Source: Clostridia bacterium (GTDB taxonomy: Bacteria > Bacillota > Clostridia > Oscillospirales > CAG-272). From it: a stretch of DNA of 59,108 nt. The notes beneath the pieces are model-generated. The model saw nothing but the letters and a program-made list of their open reading frames with translations. It made no database searches and was not told where the DNA came from. The stretch spans positions 1-59,108 of the forward strand of contig JAFXHH010000026.1 of the NCBI GenBank assembly GCA_017536475.1, written 5' to 3'. Shown piece by piece: positions 53,401-59,108 of this stretch (positions are counted from its first letter, which is position 1; every line of letters starts with the position of its first letter). The translations under genes and the position numbers were made by a program.

Positions 53401-56400
53401 ACGCTGTCTGTAGATGCGTAGATTGCGCCGCCGGTTTTAGCGCTGTTACCGATAAGGTCGCTGCTATCCAATCCAATTGCAGCTGCGCGGCTCTTGGTCT
53501 CAACGCCTTCACTATCAGTCGTAGTTTCGGTACCCGCAAGGAAGATCGCTCCGCCCGACGCAGATGCATGATTTCCATCAAATGCACAATTTAAAACGTC
53601 AACGGTCGTTCCAACGATATAGATCGCTCCACCTGTTTTCGTTTGCTTCAGCTCGCTTATACCGTTAGAGTCAAATTCAACTTCTTCAAAGGTCGACATC
53701 TGTGCATTACTTGCATAGACTGCACCTCCGTACGTTCCGGTATTTCCTGCGAAGGACGAATTTTTAACGGTCGTAACCGATTTTGTGCTAAGATAAAGCG
53801 CTCCTCCCTTTGACGACGTATTGTTGTTGCAGATAACATTTTCGAGATCTACGACTGCGGAAAGTGTATATAATACTCCTCCACAGTTGGTAGAACTGTT
53901 GGCGTCAAACTCGGAGTCTTTTACCGTTACTGTTGTCGTTGCTTTTACTGAAGTGACAGCTCCGCCGTACTTCGCGCTGTTAGATACAAATTTAGCATTG
54001 GAGATATTTAACTGAGTGCCGTGTGTTGCATAGATAACGCCTCCGTATCCATCAACGTACGTGGTCTTTATGACCTCACCCGTGATCTCGTCACGAGTCT
54101 CAACAACACCGGGAATAGCTGCATTATTCTCAAACGTAGCACCATCAATATTCAGAATCGATGTGTTTCCACCACAAATAACTCCTCCATTGATCGCCGT
54201 GTTGGCAAGGACTTCGCTTTCTTCATCCGTTGCACCGAGAACACCGAATATATTTTCGGTCTTTTCGTCCGAGGTAATGTTCAGAGTTGATTTACTGTTG
54301 TAAATAACACCGCCTGTGCCTTCAGCAGAGTTTCCTGTGGCAAAAATACCTCTTATATTAAGCGTGCTACTATCATATTGAGCAATAGCGCCTCCGTTCA
54401 ATCCCGCAGAATTGCTATGTAACTCAACGTTGGTCAAATTAACGGTATTGGTTGAAATATATAGCGCTCCGCCGTTCTTATATGCGCTGTTACCGTTAAA
54501 TGCTGTGTCTGAAACGGTCAGCGACGTTCCGTTGTAAGCATATATTGCGCCTCCAACACCGCTTCTTCCGTTTTCTTCTCCGTTTACGTCAATAGACTTG
54601 TTATCTGTAAACACGCTATTCTTAACGGTTATCGTACTTGACACTGTCGCACCAATAGCGCCGCCGCCAAGGTTTTCGGATACGTTTCCTACAAACTCGC
54701 AGTTTTCGATCTCAAAAACACTACGCTGGGAGGAATAGATTGCTCCGCCGTTACCGCCGTTGAGGACAGTCTTTTCTTCCCCGGTCTCGCTATCGGTCTT
54801 GACAGAAAGATAATGAAGCGCGCCGTTTTCCACAAATCTACAATTATATATCTTTGCATACGCACCCTTATCCGCTTCCGCCGAAGAAGTAAGCGTAATG
54901 GCTCCGCCTCTATTTGCGGTATTGTTCTCGAACAAGGTATCCTGAAGCTCAACTATATGTATTATACTGTCGGCGCTTACGTAGGACTGATATATAGCTC
55001 CACCGCTATACTTGGCGGTGTTACCTACAAAGCTGTTGTTGTAAGACGTGATAGGACCCGAGGTAGAGATAGCTCCACCGTTGCTTCCCAATGCAGAGTT
55101 GCCCTCGAAAAGAACTCCTCCGAAAAGGATCAGCGGGCTATTCGCATAGGATAGAATTGCTCCGCCCTGAGTACCGGCGCTGTTATTCCTGAAAATAACG
55201 GTGCCTACTTCTGCGCCTTTCGATCCAATAAACAAGTCAGATCCGCCGGAACCCGAGCTGCATATAGCTCCGCCCTTGTTTTTTGCGTAGTTTCCTTCCA
55301 TAACTCCACCGACTATGTCGATCATCGCGTCGGAATATATCGCGCCGCCGCGGTTTGCCGTACAGTTGGAAATAACGCCGCCGTACATATGGAAGGTGCC
55401 GTTATTATATACCGCACCGCCATATCCTGAAAGATTCACGGAAACTCCGTTCTCGTCCACAGTCGAATCAATGCGCGCGGAGTTATTGTCCATAACACCG
55501 CCGTACATATAAAACGCCGATCCCGACGAGATTATGGCTACAGGTCCGCCCCAAATATCAGAAATGGCTCTTTCGTTCCTTACCTTTTGGTGATTGGAGA
55601 CAGATACTCCGTTATACATATTGACTCTTGCGCTGTTGATAAGGAAGAGTGCCGTACCCGACACCTCTATCCCCTCGTTCATTCCGTCGCGATTTCCGTC
55701 AATAGTCAAAAGGATCTCGTCTCCATCGTAATTCTCGTCTCCAAGAGTAAGCGCAGGAACAAGATTTAAAAGAATAGAGTTCTCGCCGTCGGCATTCTGT
55801 CCTATAACGAACAGATCTCCATCATATCCCGCATCTCTTATGAGCTTTACAGGAGTAAGTGAATATATTTTCGTCGTGGAAGGCACGTAAATCGGACGGT
55901 CTATCACTATATCGTTTGCTATGAGTATAAGATCAACACCTGCCGCCGCGCGCTCAATAAGCTCGTCAAGCGTTTCGGTAGCGTCGATCTCCCACTCAGC
56001 CGTGACAGTCACGTCGCGATCTACCGTTCCCGAGGCGCCGAAATCGTTGCCGTCAGCGTCCTTCCAGCCAATGAAGTTATAGCCGATCTTGACGGGCTCG
56101 GTCAAGGAATAAACTCCGTCTGCCGCAACGGGAACACTGATCTCGTTGCCGGTTCCGTCATTCACGGTTATATGCCATACAGCAGGGAGCTTCTCTATCG
56201 CTCTTTCTTCAAAATGATCGCAATCATTACACTCTCTGCGCTCAAGACCCTCGGTATTGACGGTAGGTGCAGTCACCTGCTCCCATTCGCCCATATCGTG
56301 CTCAAGCATCGGAATCTCTTCAAGCTTTTCGTGTCCGCATACCGAGCAGACGTAGAGTTTTTCTCCCGTCTGAGTACACGTGGGATCGAGTGTGACTCTT

Positions 56401-56738
56401 CCCTCGTCGTAGACGTGCTCGTGATCCTCAGTTGTCTCTTCCACGGTGGTCTCCTCAGTCGTCCCTTCGGAGCCGCCTCCCGTGGTAGTTTCATCGGGAC
56501 CGTCGATAGTCGTATCCTCGGAGTCTCCGCCTACGGTCGTATCATCGCCACCGGGCTTGGTCGTATCATCGCCATCGTCCACGGTAGTGTCCTCACCGCC
56601 GATCTGCGTGGCAGAAGACGTTTCCTCGTCCTTGTTCGGCTTATTCTTGCACGAAGCAAAGCAGAAGACCAGTACCAAGGCAAGTATCACACATACAACG
56701 ATAGATACATATCTTCTTGACGTATTTTGTTTCATCAT
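44433..56738 (-). CDS. Giant 4101-aa surface lipoprotein with Pmp-type beta-helix repeats
   Basis: The protein starts with a lipoprotein signal (LALVLVFCFASC, lipid cysteine about 30) and a Thr/Asp/Gly linker with many DDTT/EDTT units (about 35-105). A Cys-pair module (CTQTGEKLYVCSVCGH) and a Flg_new/InlB-type repeat (YNFIGWKDADG, to about 250) follow. From about 260 to 4070 it is a near-continuous right-handed beta-helix of GGAI(Y/W) and FxxN/FxgN repeats, the pattern of chlamydial Pmp repeats (PF02415). There is no C-terminal barrel, LPXTG or other anchor, so the lipid alone should hold it to the membrane. A surface adhesin or wall scaffold is likely (inference). The frame is unbroken over 12.3 kb. 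Confidence 0.92.
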   Translation of the reverse strand: MMKQNTSRRYVSIVVCVILALVLVFCFASCKNKPNKDEETSSATQIGGEDTTVDDGDDTTKPGGDDTTVGGDSEDTTIDGPDETTTGGGSEGTTEETTVEETTEDHEHVYDEGRVTLDPTCTQTGEKLYVCSVCGHEKLEEIPMLEHDMGEWEQVTAPTVNTEGLERRECNDCDHFEERAIEKLPAVWHITVNDGTGNEISVPVAADGVYSLTEPVKIGYNFIGWKDADGNDFGASGTVDRDVTVTAEWEIDATETLDELIERAAAGVDLILIANDIVIDRPIYVPSTTKIYSLTPVKLIRDAGYDGDLFVIGQNADGENSILLNLVPALTLGDENYDGDEILLTIDGNRDGMNEGIEVSGTALFLINSARVNMYNGVSVSNHQKVRNERAISDIWGGPVAIISSGSAFYMYGGVMDNNSARIDSTVDENGVSVNLSGYGGAVYNNGTFHMYGGVISNCTANRGGAIYSDAMIDIVGGVMEGNYAKNKGGAICSSGSGGSDLFIGSKGAEVGTVIFRNNSAGTQGGAILSYANSPLILFGGVLFEGNSALGSNGGAISTSGPITSYNNSFVGNTAKYSGGAIYQSYVSADSIIHIVELQDTLFENNTANRGGAITLTSSAEADKGAYAKIYNCRFVENGALHYLSVKTDSETGEEKTVLNGGNGGAIYSSQRSVFEIENCEFVGNVSENLGGGAIGATVSSTITVKNSVFTDNKSIDVNGEENGRSGVGGAIYAYNGTSLTVSDTAFNGNSAYKNGGALYISTNTVNLTNVELHSNSAGLNGGAIAQYDSSTLNIRGIFATGNSAEGTGGVIYNSKSTLNITSDEKTENIFGVLGATDEESEVLANTAINGGVICGGNTSILNIDGATFENNAAIPGVVETRDEITGEVIKTTYVDGYGGVIYATHGTQLNISNAKFVSNSAKYGGAVTSVKATTTVTVKDSEFDANSSTNCGGVLYTLSAVVDLENVICNNNTSSKGGALYLSTKSVTTVKNSSFAGNTGTYGGAVYASNAQMSTFEEVEFDSNGISELKQTKTGGAIYIVGTTVDVLNCAFDGNHASASGGAIFLAGTETTTDSEGVETKSRAAAIGLDSSDLIGNSAKTGGAIYASTDSVVALNSLTFRDNRANATETDNDARGGAIYMLAANLEVNDVDFINNHADYYGGAIDAHTNSKAILNRVRFVDNSSINNGGALWLYTNTEFNIAGVYASGNTTESSGGFAYTRGVLNILADAEFGNVIKGAEEMVAQAEDGDSAETESFKNAKSGGAIYCGVSSTVSAFDVDFTDNTAKNGGAIYSTGSAPVFEGCSFSDNSATHGGAICVAGQAVVNECAFDGNSASYRGGAIYVENEDELSESFKVVISDSDFSANKAIEGGDNTERRGGAIYVAEYVRVFISDSAFEGNEATQYGGAVDVARGSVLNVIDSDFSENKAGTNGGAIWLYAGSEFSLSGGILENNTATNDGGAIYSYNEVDIIGATFHNNTAENGGAVFAAGGTTATSGCSFVGNSASNGGSIYVRETASYKDGLDDTDPSIFTANTATNGGAIYLAAVEYPDKNPDRLAGQATLENTIFKENTASLNGGSIYITSGTDLTVNKTGFEKNSANRGGAVYLSGGTATLTDSVFTANDAVSGTNTARGGAMFAQSGTINATGVSFRENTAVSNAGAVVLNSAKAEAYLDSVEFVNNVSGANGGALWLYGNATAEITGVIAKGNKAESGYGGFAYLTEGTLTVLSGEDVVNTFGGETEGEENIAKNGGAIAGAGVINVSGASFVGNKATSNGGAIYTSGAGNIDDCTFIGNAAVNGGAIYTVEAISLAECVFTSNSTRDYGGAIYVGENGKLYDGIDVTEGETTIEKAGSRFENNTAYYGGAIYLARVDDPEKTPEKTAGYAKLDGTAISGNVANLYGGAFYIGMDAQLEADGVVFEDNKAIRGGAGYIAGGQADIADSEFNKNIAATVEGNDTDARAGAIFIGSGVLNGEKVKFQYNTAGLNGGAIVTNSGSGDKIAEAYLTDVEFIGNVAQGLNGGAVWMNTDSIVEITGIVAKGNKAENGAGGVFYVTRSTLNILSAEGVVNAFGGDAEGEENVAESGGVIAGVSSSEINVDGACFIGNYATEGGAIYATSVANVSNSAFDGNTANYGGAVYVTGVLDLDGCMFNNNSTKYYGGAIYVGENGKVCDGVDATDGETVVEKAGSHFEINTASYGGAIHLAKVEDPEKTPDNIAGTAELYGTKFVSNAANNAGGAIYGSTGSEITLNEIFFNSNEADKGGAIGTATTATLIDNGSSFEGNIAATDEGGAIHSNGRITLVGTKFTENKAESSGKRGGAIYLTAGALNATNVVFEGNVSSGNGGAVVLTGAAESIFDGCVFDNNVSGNRAGAIYLHNSGVLTTLRCEFNGNSAAGLGGAIYGTSSGSYVDGDSEVEGSGSKFVGNTAAGAGAIYIDKDAELNGTVFEKNSAIASAEGAEANGGALTAGSYGNVIVNGAEFKDNSAISGGAIYFAKGSNSSIIDECVFIGNSASYRGGAVYVANESELSSESKVVFSNSIFDCNKAIEGGDDTARRGGAIYVAEYVTVGVNNCSFDGNEATQYGGAIDVARGSVLDVTDSVFNTNKAGVNGGAIWMYAGTTLTATGCEFTDNETKSNGGAIYSYNTVDVSDSVFTNNSATQGGAVCASGTATITDCGFTSNFAKENGGAIFASGVLNTSACTFTGNSAVCGGAICTSGTATATGCTFTENTADLGGAIYTTGTTTTTDCIFTSNSASDNGGAVYVEDGIYTDGTSDSVDNGSEFISNVATNGGAMYVVAGSANTYSSVFKENSVKTETTESTDEESGEITTVKSYLGNGGAICVAGDASYNGENTTFEGNIASLGGAIYTVGGTINSTDSTFTENAAITSETAVTTNDATETTVTYGKGGAVYVAENGVFNYTATEKLTFTDGVANDYSGPEFDGNLAANGAAIYIAAAETEGASAGTATVIGATIMNHNTTGNGGAIYANGALNTEGSVIYMNSTQGNGGAIYASKTYTDNGSLFVENTAAGEGGAIRAGANVTIENTKFIRNKSTNNRAGAILITSGSLNAKKVTFEYNDAYKAGGAVVLTAAKASVFEECVFSNNIDRTYRGGAIYMHNSELVTTLSCTFTGNSGKYGGAIYGTGSATYTDGSIEGGSGSTFTENSSQTAGGAIYILGECHLYGTSFNNNIATTNGGAIYTSTTNTISNATFNGNSAVLGGAVYVAGGATSTNDCSFIDNTATTGGAIYVAKGTYTDGISSSADNGSTFTHNVAENGGAMYVAAGSANTYGSVFKENSVKTETTESTDEESGEVTTVKTYLGNGGAIYVAGGASYNGVNTTFEGNIAAYGGAIYVVGTTNTEADDSVTNIFSTVTTVGCNFISNKAIANETTVTLGETSETTVNYSNGGAVYVDENGIFADGEADSDAVSTFTSNNAKYGGAVYLAAVTNSGCEAGKAIFENTKLADNTAITYGGAIYLASGSVLTANKASLEKNSSNRGGAVYMSGGTATFTNSEFVANDAVDGASTARGGAIFAQSGTIYATNVSFRENTAVSNAGAVVLNSAKAKAYLENVEFIDNVSGGNGGALWLYSDATAEITGIIAKGNKAESGYGGFAYLSSGTLSVLSGEGVVNTFGGELEGEENIAKHGGAIGGAGTVNVSGASFIGNKATSNGGTIYTSDGASIDGCTFIGNTATSGGAIYTTNEITVNNSNFEGNVSSANGGAIYISGTSNITNSEFAENSAKMGGAIYTSGTTTTSGCTFTGNSAAENGGAVYVAKGTYTDGEAVLEGETLTGAQNGSSFASNTATNGGAICVEITASDAAAGTVKLYGSTFTSNSASVNGGALANVGANAEIYYSSFDSNVAESKGGAIMSTSFDYDVDGTTYRITSTLTMVGGEVKNGTVDKTWSSSGSYGGGIAVYYGSQATLDGVTFDNNKAYSGGAITSYGSAKVLNGEETVTVYTNVILNNVTVKNNDGQNGAIYVGGAGQMTVNGLVATDNTTKGSGAVIYLTSANSVLNVNSATLSGNKSGATHNDLTTGSLGFIQTANSANTLNIYKAGVTGADVNDNWDVLIKKGAKSTVNELTAPTTEQ
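45750..46100 (-). repeat. Intragenic long repeat, copy A (of at least three)
   Basis: This part of the giant gene (GEENIAKHGGAI and upstream ..SGYGGFAYL..VLSGEGVVNTFGG) is nearly the same as 51450-51800. It is clearly related to about 50430-50770 as well. The order of modules is kept (a valine/alanine-rich VEF(V/I) unit, then a NAEITGI(I)AKGNKA-type unit, then the FGG..EENIA unit), showing block duplication rather than drift of single repeats. Confidence 0.75.
46740..46870 (-). repeat. Intragenic long repeat, second family
   Basis: About 120 bases are nearly identical to 48205-48332 (the block coding ..SVFKENSVKTETTESTDEES..). The inner KTETTESTDEES is a non-helix linker loop. The same block order around both copies points to a recent duplication of about 1.4 kb spacing. 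Confidence 0.75.
48860..49210 (-). repeat. Intragenic long repeat, third family
   Basis: This segment is clearly related to 52410-52760. Both code NEATQYGGA(V/I)DVARGSVL and RRGGAIYVAEYV in the same order, with mostly silent changes between them. Confidence 0.75.
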
Positions 56739-56788
56739 TTGTACCTCCTACGAGTTACTTTTTGATCGCACATCTCATTTTTATTCAT
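56735..56788 (-). CDS. Possible 17-aa leader peptide overlapping the giant gene start
   Basis: A short frame in the leader (MNKNEMCDQKVTRRRYK) stops with a TGA that overlaps the giant gene's ATG. The giant gene's GGAGG lies inside its codons AGG AGG. An AGGG stands about 12 bases before its ATG. Such overlaps can couple translation, but it may be chance. Confidence 0.3.
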   Translation of the reverse strand: MNKNEMCDQKVTRRRYK

Positions 56789-56879
56789 CGCGCTTATCCC
56801 TTTTTTGCTTGAAATATAAAGCAAAACGGCCTTTCACTCGCGCGGACGCGCGTGTTTCAATGTGCGTATAGTTATGCCT

Positions 56880-56908
56880 ATTATACCACACAATCGCATT
56901 TTTGTCAA
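56880..56908 (-). promoter_or_regulatory. Consensus promoter of the giant surface operon
   Basis: TTGACA (56903-56908), 17 bases and TATAAT (56880-56885) on the minus strand, giving a leader of about 135 bases with one GC hairpin (about 56838-56851, CGCGCGGACGCGCG). Confidence 0.85.
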
Positions 56909-56959
56909 TAGTAAGAAACAATCACACCTATCAGGTGAGGTCGATCGCAGAATACAAAA

Positions 56960-56994
56960 GCCCCTACGGAGCATGTGCCGTAAGGGCGATTTTT
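56960..56994 (-). terminator. Terminator between the giant operon and the right-edge genes
   Basis: Stem GCCCCTACGG / CCGTAAGGGC (56960-56987) with T-rich bases on both sides. On the minus strand it ends the transcript carrying the short ORF at 57006-57074. Confidence 0.75.
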
Positions 56995-57005
56995 ATAAAA
57001 TCGGA

Positions 57006-57074
57006 TTATTTAAACATTGCCTCGATATCGGAAACGCTGTATCCACTAGGTATGGTTACGATTACGGATGCCAT
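57006..57074 (-). pseudogene. Short ORF or 3' gene remnant (22 aa)
   Basis: A frame open from about 57107, with ATG at 57074, codes MASVIVTIPSGYSVSDIEAM plus FK and stops just before a terminator. It has no clear ribosome site and the upstream part ends at a TAG. It looks like the end of a lost gene or a tiny peptide gene. No family recognised. The rest of 57075-57140 shows nothing. Confidence 0.3.
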
Positions 57075-57140
57075 ATATCGATTATCTGCTTGGAGAAACC
57101 AACGACCCTAAAAGATATCCTAATAATTAGTTGAGCTAAA

Positions 57141-57171
57141 AAACCCGACACTAATCGTGTCGGGTTTTTTT
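57141..57171 (-). terminator. Terminator of the 101-aa gene
   Basis: Stem AAACCCGACA / TGTCGGGTTT with A- and T-runs on both sides, 10 bases past the stop. Confidence 0.88.
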
Positions 57172-57180
57172 AGTTTTAAA

Positions 57181-57486
57181 TTACTTGCTGTTCTTGGCGT
57201 TTTCGATTCTTTCGTTTGCTGCGGCGGTTCTTTCCTTTGCTGCGGCGATCTGCTCGTCGCGCTCCTTCTGCATCTTCTCCTGTCTTGCCTTGGGGGACAT
57301 TTTCGCCTCCTCCCACTGCGCCTTGGATTCTGCCTTTACCGCTCCAAAATTCGCCTTATCGACCTCGTGCTGCGCCTTTGCGCTTTCCTTCATATCCTTG
57401 AATGCCTTGCTAAGTCCGAGCGCGATCGCGCCAACTCCTGCTACAATGCTTGCGATGACGAGGGGCTTGTTTGTTTTCTTTGCCAT
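57181..57486 (-). CDS. Small anchored coiled-coil protein
   Basis: A 101-aa protein: a short basic start (MAKKTNK), one hydrophobic segment (PLVIASIVAGVGAIALGLS, about 8-26), and a long, charged, Ala/Glu/Lys-rich helix (about 28-101) that should form a coiled coil. I chose ATG 57486 behind AAAGGAGAAAAG; the frame further up lacks a site. No family recognised. It stands alone between terminators, with a TATAAT-like box about 50 bases upstream. Confidence 0.7.
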   Translation of the reverse strand: MAKKTNKPLVIASIVAGVGAIALGLSKAFKDMKESAKAQHEVDKANFGAVKAESKAQWEEAKMSPKARQEKMQKERDEQIAAAKERTAAANERIENAKNSK

Positions 57487-57728
57487 TTTTCTTTTCTCCT
57501 TTGTTATCTGTTGATTGTTTTTGTTTACGGGTAGATTATATCGCGGTTTTGTTATGGTTTTTTTCAGAATATGTTTGAGTTTTGTTAATCTTAAATTTTT
57601 GGGGTAATAAATCACGGCACGCTCCGCGTGCCGTGGGATGATTAAATTTTACTTTGGAGTTACGCTTGATACCTCAAGCTCACCAAGATCGTTTTTCTCT
57701 AAAACAATTTCGTATTCGTATCCTATGA

Positions 57729-58178
57729 TTATTTAGCCTCCTGAGCTTTATTATAATCCTCGCAAAGAAGGTTCATAGCCTTGCAAAGCTTATGGAAATA
57801 TACAAACGGTCCGACCAAAATAAGAGAGCCGAAGAAAAACCAACCCCAAAAATCCTTGGTTCCAAAGTCGTAGTTAATGTTGCGCTCTGTCAGTGCATCT
57901 TCTATACGCTGCGCGACCTGATACTGCCAGATGTCAAGGACGATAGTAAACGTAAAAAATGAGAGGATGTATGCAAAAATATAGTTCATCGTTCTCGAGC
58001 CGTCTCTTTTAGGCGCTATTTTATCGAGATCAAACGAAAGCGGAATAAAGAATGCAAAGCTGTAAAATCCGAGAGTTAAAATGCTGAAAAGTATAAGCTT
58101 CCACATTTTTCTGTCTGTGGTCAGCTTGGGGGCTTTGTACTCTTTCTCTTCGTAATCATAAGGGTATTTGTATGCCAT
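57729..58178 (-). CDS. DUF4234 family membrane protein
   Basis: A 149-aa protein. A tyrosine/lysine-rich start (MAYKYPYDYEEKEYK) is followed by about three to four hydrophobic segments. The family pattern is visible in WKLILFSILTLGFYSFAFF, near MNYIFAYILSFFTF and in DFWGWFFFGSLILVGPFVYF. ATG 58178 follows a perfect AAGGAGG. It has its own promoter. The function of DUF4234 is unknown; some members are fused to zinc ribbons. The gap 57546-57728 holds only a hairpin (57614-57634). Confidence 0.8.
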   Translation of the reverse strand: MAYKYPYDYEEKEYKAPKLTTDRKMWKLILFSILTLGFYSFAFFIPLSFDLDKIAPKRDGSRTMNYIFAYILSFFTFTIVLDIWQYQVAQRIEDALTERNINYDFGTKDFWGWFFFGSLILVGPFVYFHKLCKAMNLLCEDYNKAQEAK

Positions 58179-58216
58179 GGTGTCCTCCTTCAAAGTTTTA
58201 ACTTGTTATGTCTTTA

Positions 58217-58245
58217 TTTTATCACAAAAGGGGTGGGTTGTCAAC
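58217..58245 (-). promoter_or_regulatory. Promoter of the DUF4234 gene
   Basis: TTGACA (58240-58245), 17 bases and TAAAAT (58217-58222) on the minus strand. Confidence 0.78.
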
Positions 58246-58266
58246 CGTTGACTCGCCTTACGGTAT

Positions 58267-58806
58267 TTACTGATTTTCTACTGTGATCGGAATTATTATG
58301 CTTCCTCCGAAAAAATTCAAATTTCCGTTTGTCACAGACTCGATGCTTATCGGATCATCAGAGCCTATATATAGCACAAATCCGTGATCGGATGGTGATG
58401 CTACCCTCGCCCGAATATCCTCCGTTATCTTTATTACTCCATTTTCGTCCATTTTCTCGACAAACGAGTCAGACAACTCAATGTCACCAAAATTGATCAT
58501 GATTCTGTATTTTCCCAGCGCGCCGTCATAGTTGCTCATACCGTCTCCGCAATATTCGCCCTCGTCCTCGGGAACAACGCGAGCCGAGTAGCCGCCCGTC
58601 GGAAACGAATATCTTATGCGCAATTCCATTACATCGGTGCTTCTCTGCTTTATCGAAATATGTGTAACTGTACTGGGTTCATATTTTGTGATATAAGATA
58701 CGAACCATACCGCAGTGACGACGATTGCAACAACTAAAATGATACTGATCAGGATATATATTTTTTTCTTTTTTATTGATTTGTTCTCTTCACACGGTTG
58801 ATTCAT
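58267..58806 (-). CDS. Small single-pass membrane-anchored protein
   Basis: A 179-aa protein with a basic, short cytosolic start (MNQPCEENKSIKKKKI), one transmembrane segment (YILISIILVVAIVVTAVWFV, about 17-36) and a mostly beta, extracellular domain of about 140 residues. No known family or catalytic motif seen. I chose the ATG at 58806, six bases after GAGGG; the ATG at 58812 would overlap the site. Confidence 0.65.
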   Translation of the reverse strand: MNQPCEENKSIKKKKIYILISIILVVAIVVTAVWFVSYITKYEPSTVTHISIKQRSTDVMELRIRYSFPTGGYSARVVPEDEGEYCGDGMSNYDGALGKYRIMINFGDIELSDSFVEKMDENGVIKITEDIRARVASPSDHGFVLYIGSDDPISIESVTNGNLNFFGGSIIIPITVENQ

Positions 58807-58836
58807 ATTCATCCCTCTATTTTTCATTACACTCTC

Positions 58837-58865
58837 ACTATAACACACTCGAAAAGCATTGTCAA
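58837..58865 (-). promoter_or_regulatory. Promoter of the anchored-protein gene
   Basis: TTGACA (58860-58865), 17 bases and TATAGT (58837-58842) on the minus strand, 30 bases before the start. Confidence 0.78.
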
Positions 58866-58960
58866 TACGGTGGTGGAAAGTTTTTTTCAGGGCTATATTT
58901 TTATATAAAAGTGGTGCGGGGGTGGGGGGTAAGACTTAACTGACGGTCGGCGGCTGAAAT

Positions 58961-58993
58961 GCAAAAAGGACACCCGAAGGTGTCCTTTTTGCG
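58961..58993. terminator. Bidirectional terminator at the right edge
   Basis: Stem GCAAAAAGGACACC / GGTGTCCTTTTTGC, nearly perfect, between the last visible gene and whatever lies beyond. The rest to 59108 shows no supported gene. Confidence 0.8.
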
Positions 58994-59108
58994 TTGGGGG
59001 GGTGACAAAATAGATAACAACGAATTATCGGTGATGTAAGTCAAAACATTCAAAATATGCTTTAAGTGTGTTAGTATTAATTTCGATTTTCATTCTCAAA
59101 TTTTCTTA

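Noticed and set aside
44433..56738. Regular short repeats (GCTCCGCC and similar) as a CRISPR array
   Set aside because: The repeats are in frame, vary in spacing and code for GGAI motifs; there are no constant repeats with unique spacers and no cas genes.

Overview
The window looks like a chromosome segment of a gut- or rumen-type, spore-former-related Clostridia bacterium (Bacillota). The evidence is fragments of the spore-coat gene cotJC, a clostridial glgC/glgD/glgA glycogen operon, a holB-ricT-trmN6-like block, near-consensus TTGACA-N17-TATAAT promoters and strong GGAGG ribosome sites. No rRNA, tRNA or CRISPR array was seen. Both strands are densely coded.

Layout. (1) 1-7.5 kb is the right part of an integrated element. 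It carries a leftward operon fic > hsdM > small membrane protein > hsdS > another membrane protein (cut by the window edge), then rightward DUF6809, a RepL-like protein, a 47-aa ORF and a large serine recombinase. The recombinase ends about 20 bp before the 3' part of cotJC, so the element appears to have integrated inside cotJC. (2) 7.9-13.3 kb is a leftward, TetR-headed seven-gene operon. It encodes a flavin-reductase-like protein with a PCP_red-like tail, an NmrA/divinyl-reductase-like SDR, a DUF1295 membrane reductase, a multi-TM protein, a protein resembling ferredoxin-dependent bilin reductases, and an anchored alpha/beta hydrolase. A second, shorter cotJC 3' fragment lies just beyond it at 13.4 kb. 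(3) 13.7-25.6 kb is a leftward glycogen operon, glgB-glgC-glgD-glgA-glgP-GH13 amylase. Its last gene is a FolC/Mur-ligase-like protein whose ATP-binding and catalytic motifs are destroyed.

(4) 25.9-30.0 kb is rightward housekeeping: DNA polymerase III delta', RicT/PSP1, a 2[4Fe-4S] ferredoxin, a TrmN6-like methyltransferase and a TtcA-like thiolase. (5) 30.1-35.3 kb holds a CBM9-like protein and a ZIP transporter (leftward), the Mn exporter mntP, and the nucleoside-salvage operon deoC-pnp-deoB. A MITE-like inverted repeat follows at 35.4 kb. (6) 35.6-40.7 kb is leftward: an XRE regulator, then proB-proA-proC and a membrane-anchored hydrolase. (7) 40.9-56.9 kb is a two-gene surface operon: a 4101-aa lipoprotein made of GGAI/FxxN (Pmp-type) beta-helix repeats, and a 1165-aa PLD/LamG/metallophosphoesterase fusion. 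(8) The right edge has small membrane proteins, including DUF4234.

The points most worth a second look are: the cotJC-integrated element and its second att-like footprint; the ligase-dead FolC homologue in the glycogen operon; the possible tetrapyrrole-reduction operon; a three-hairpin element shared by the glgD and deoB leaders; and the giant repeat lipoprotein with its enzyme partner.
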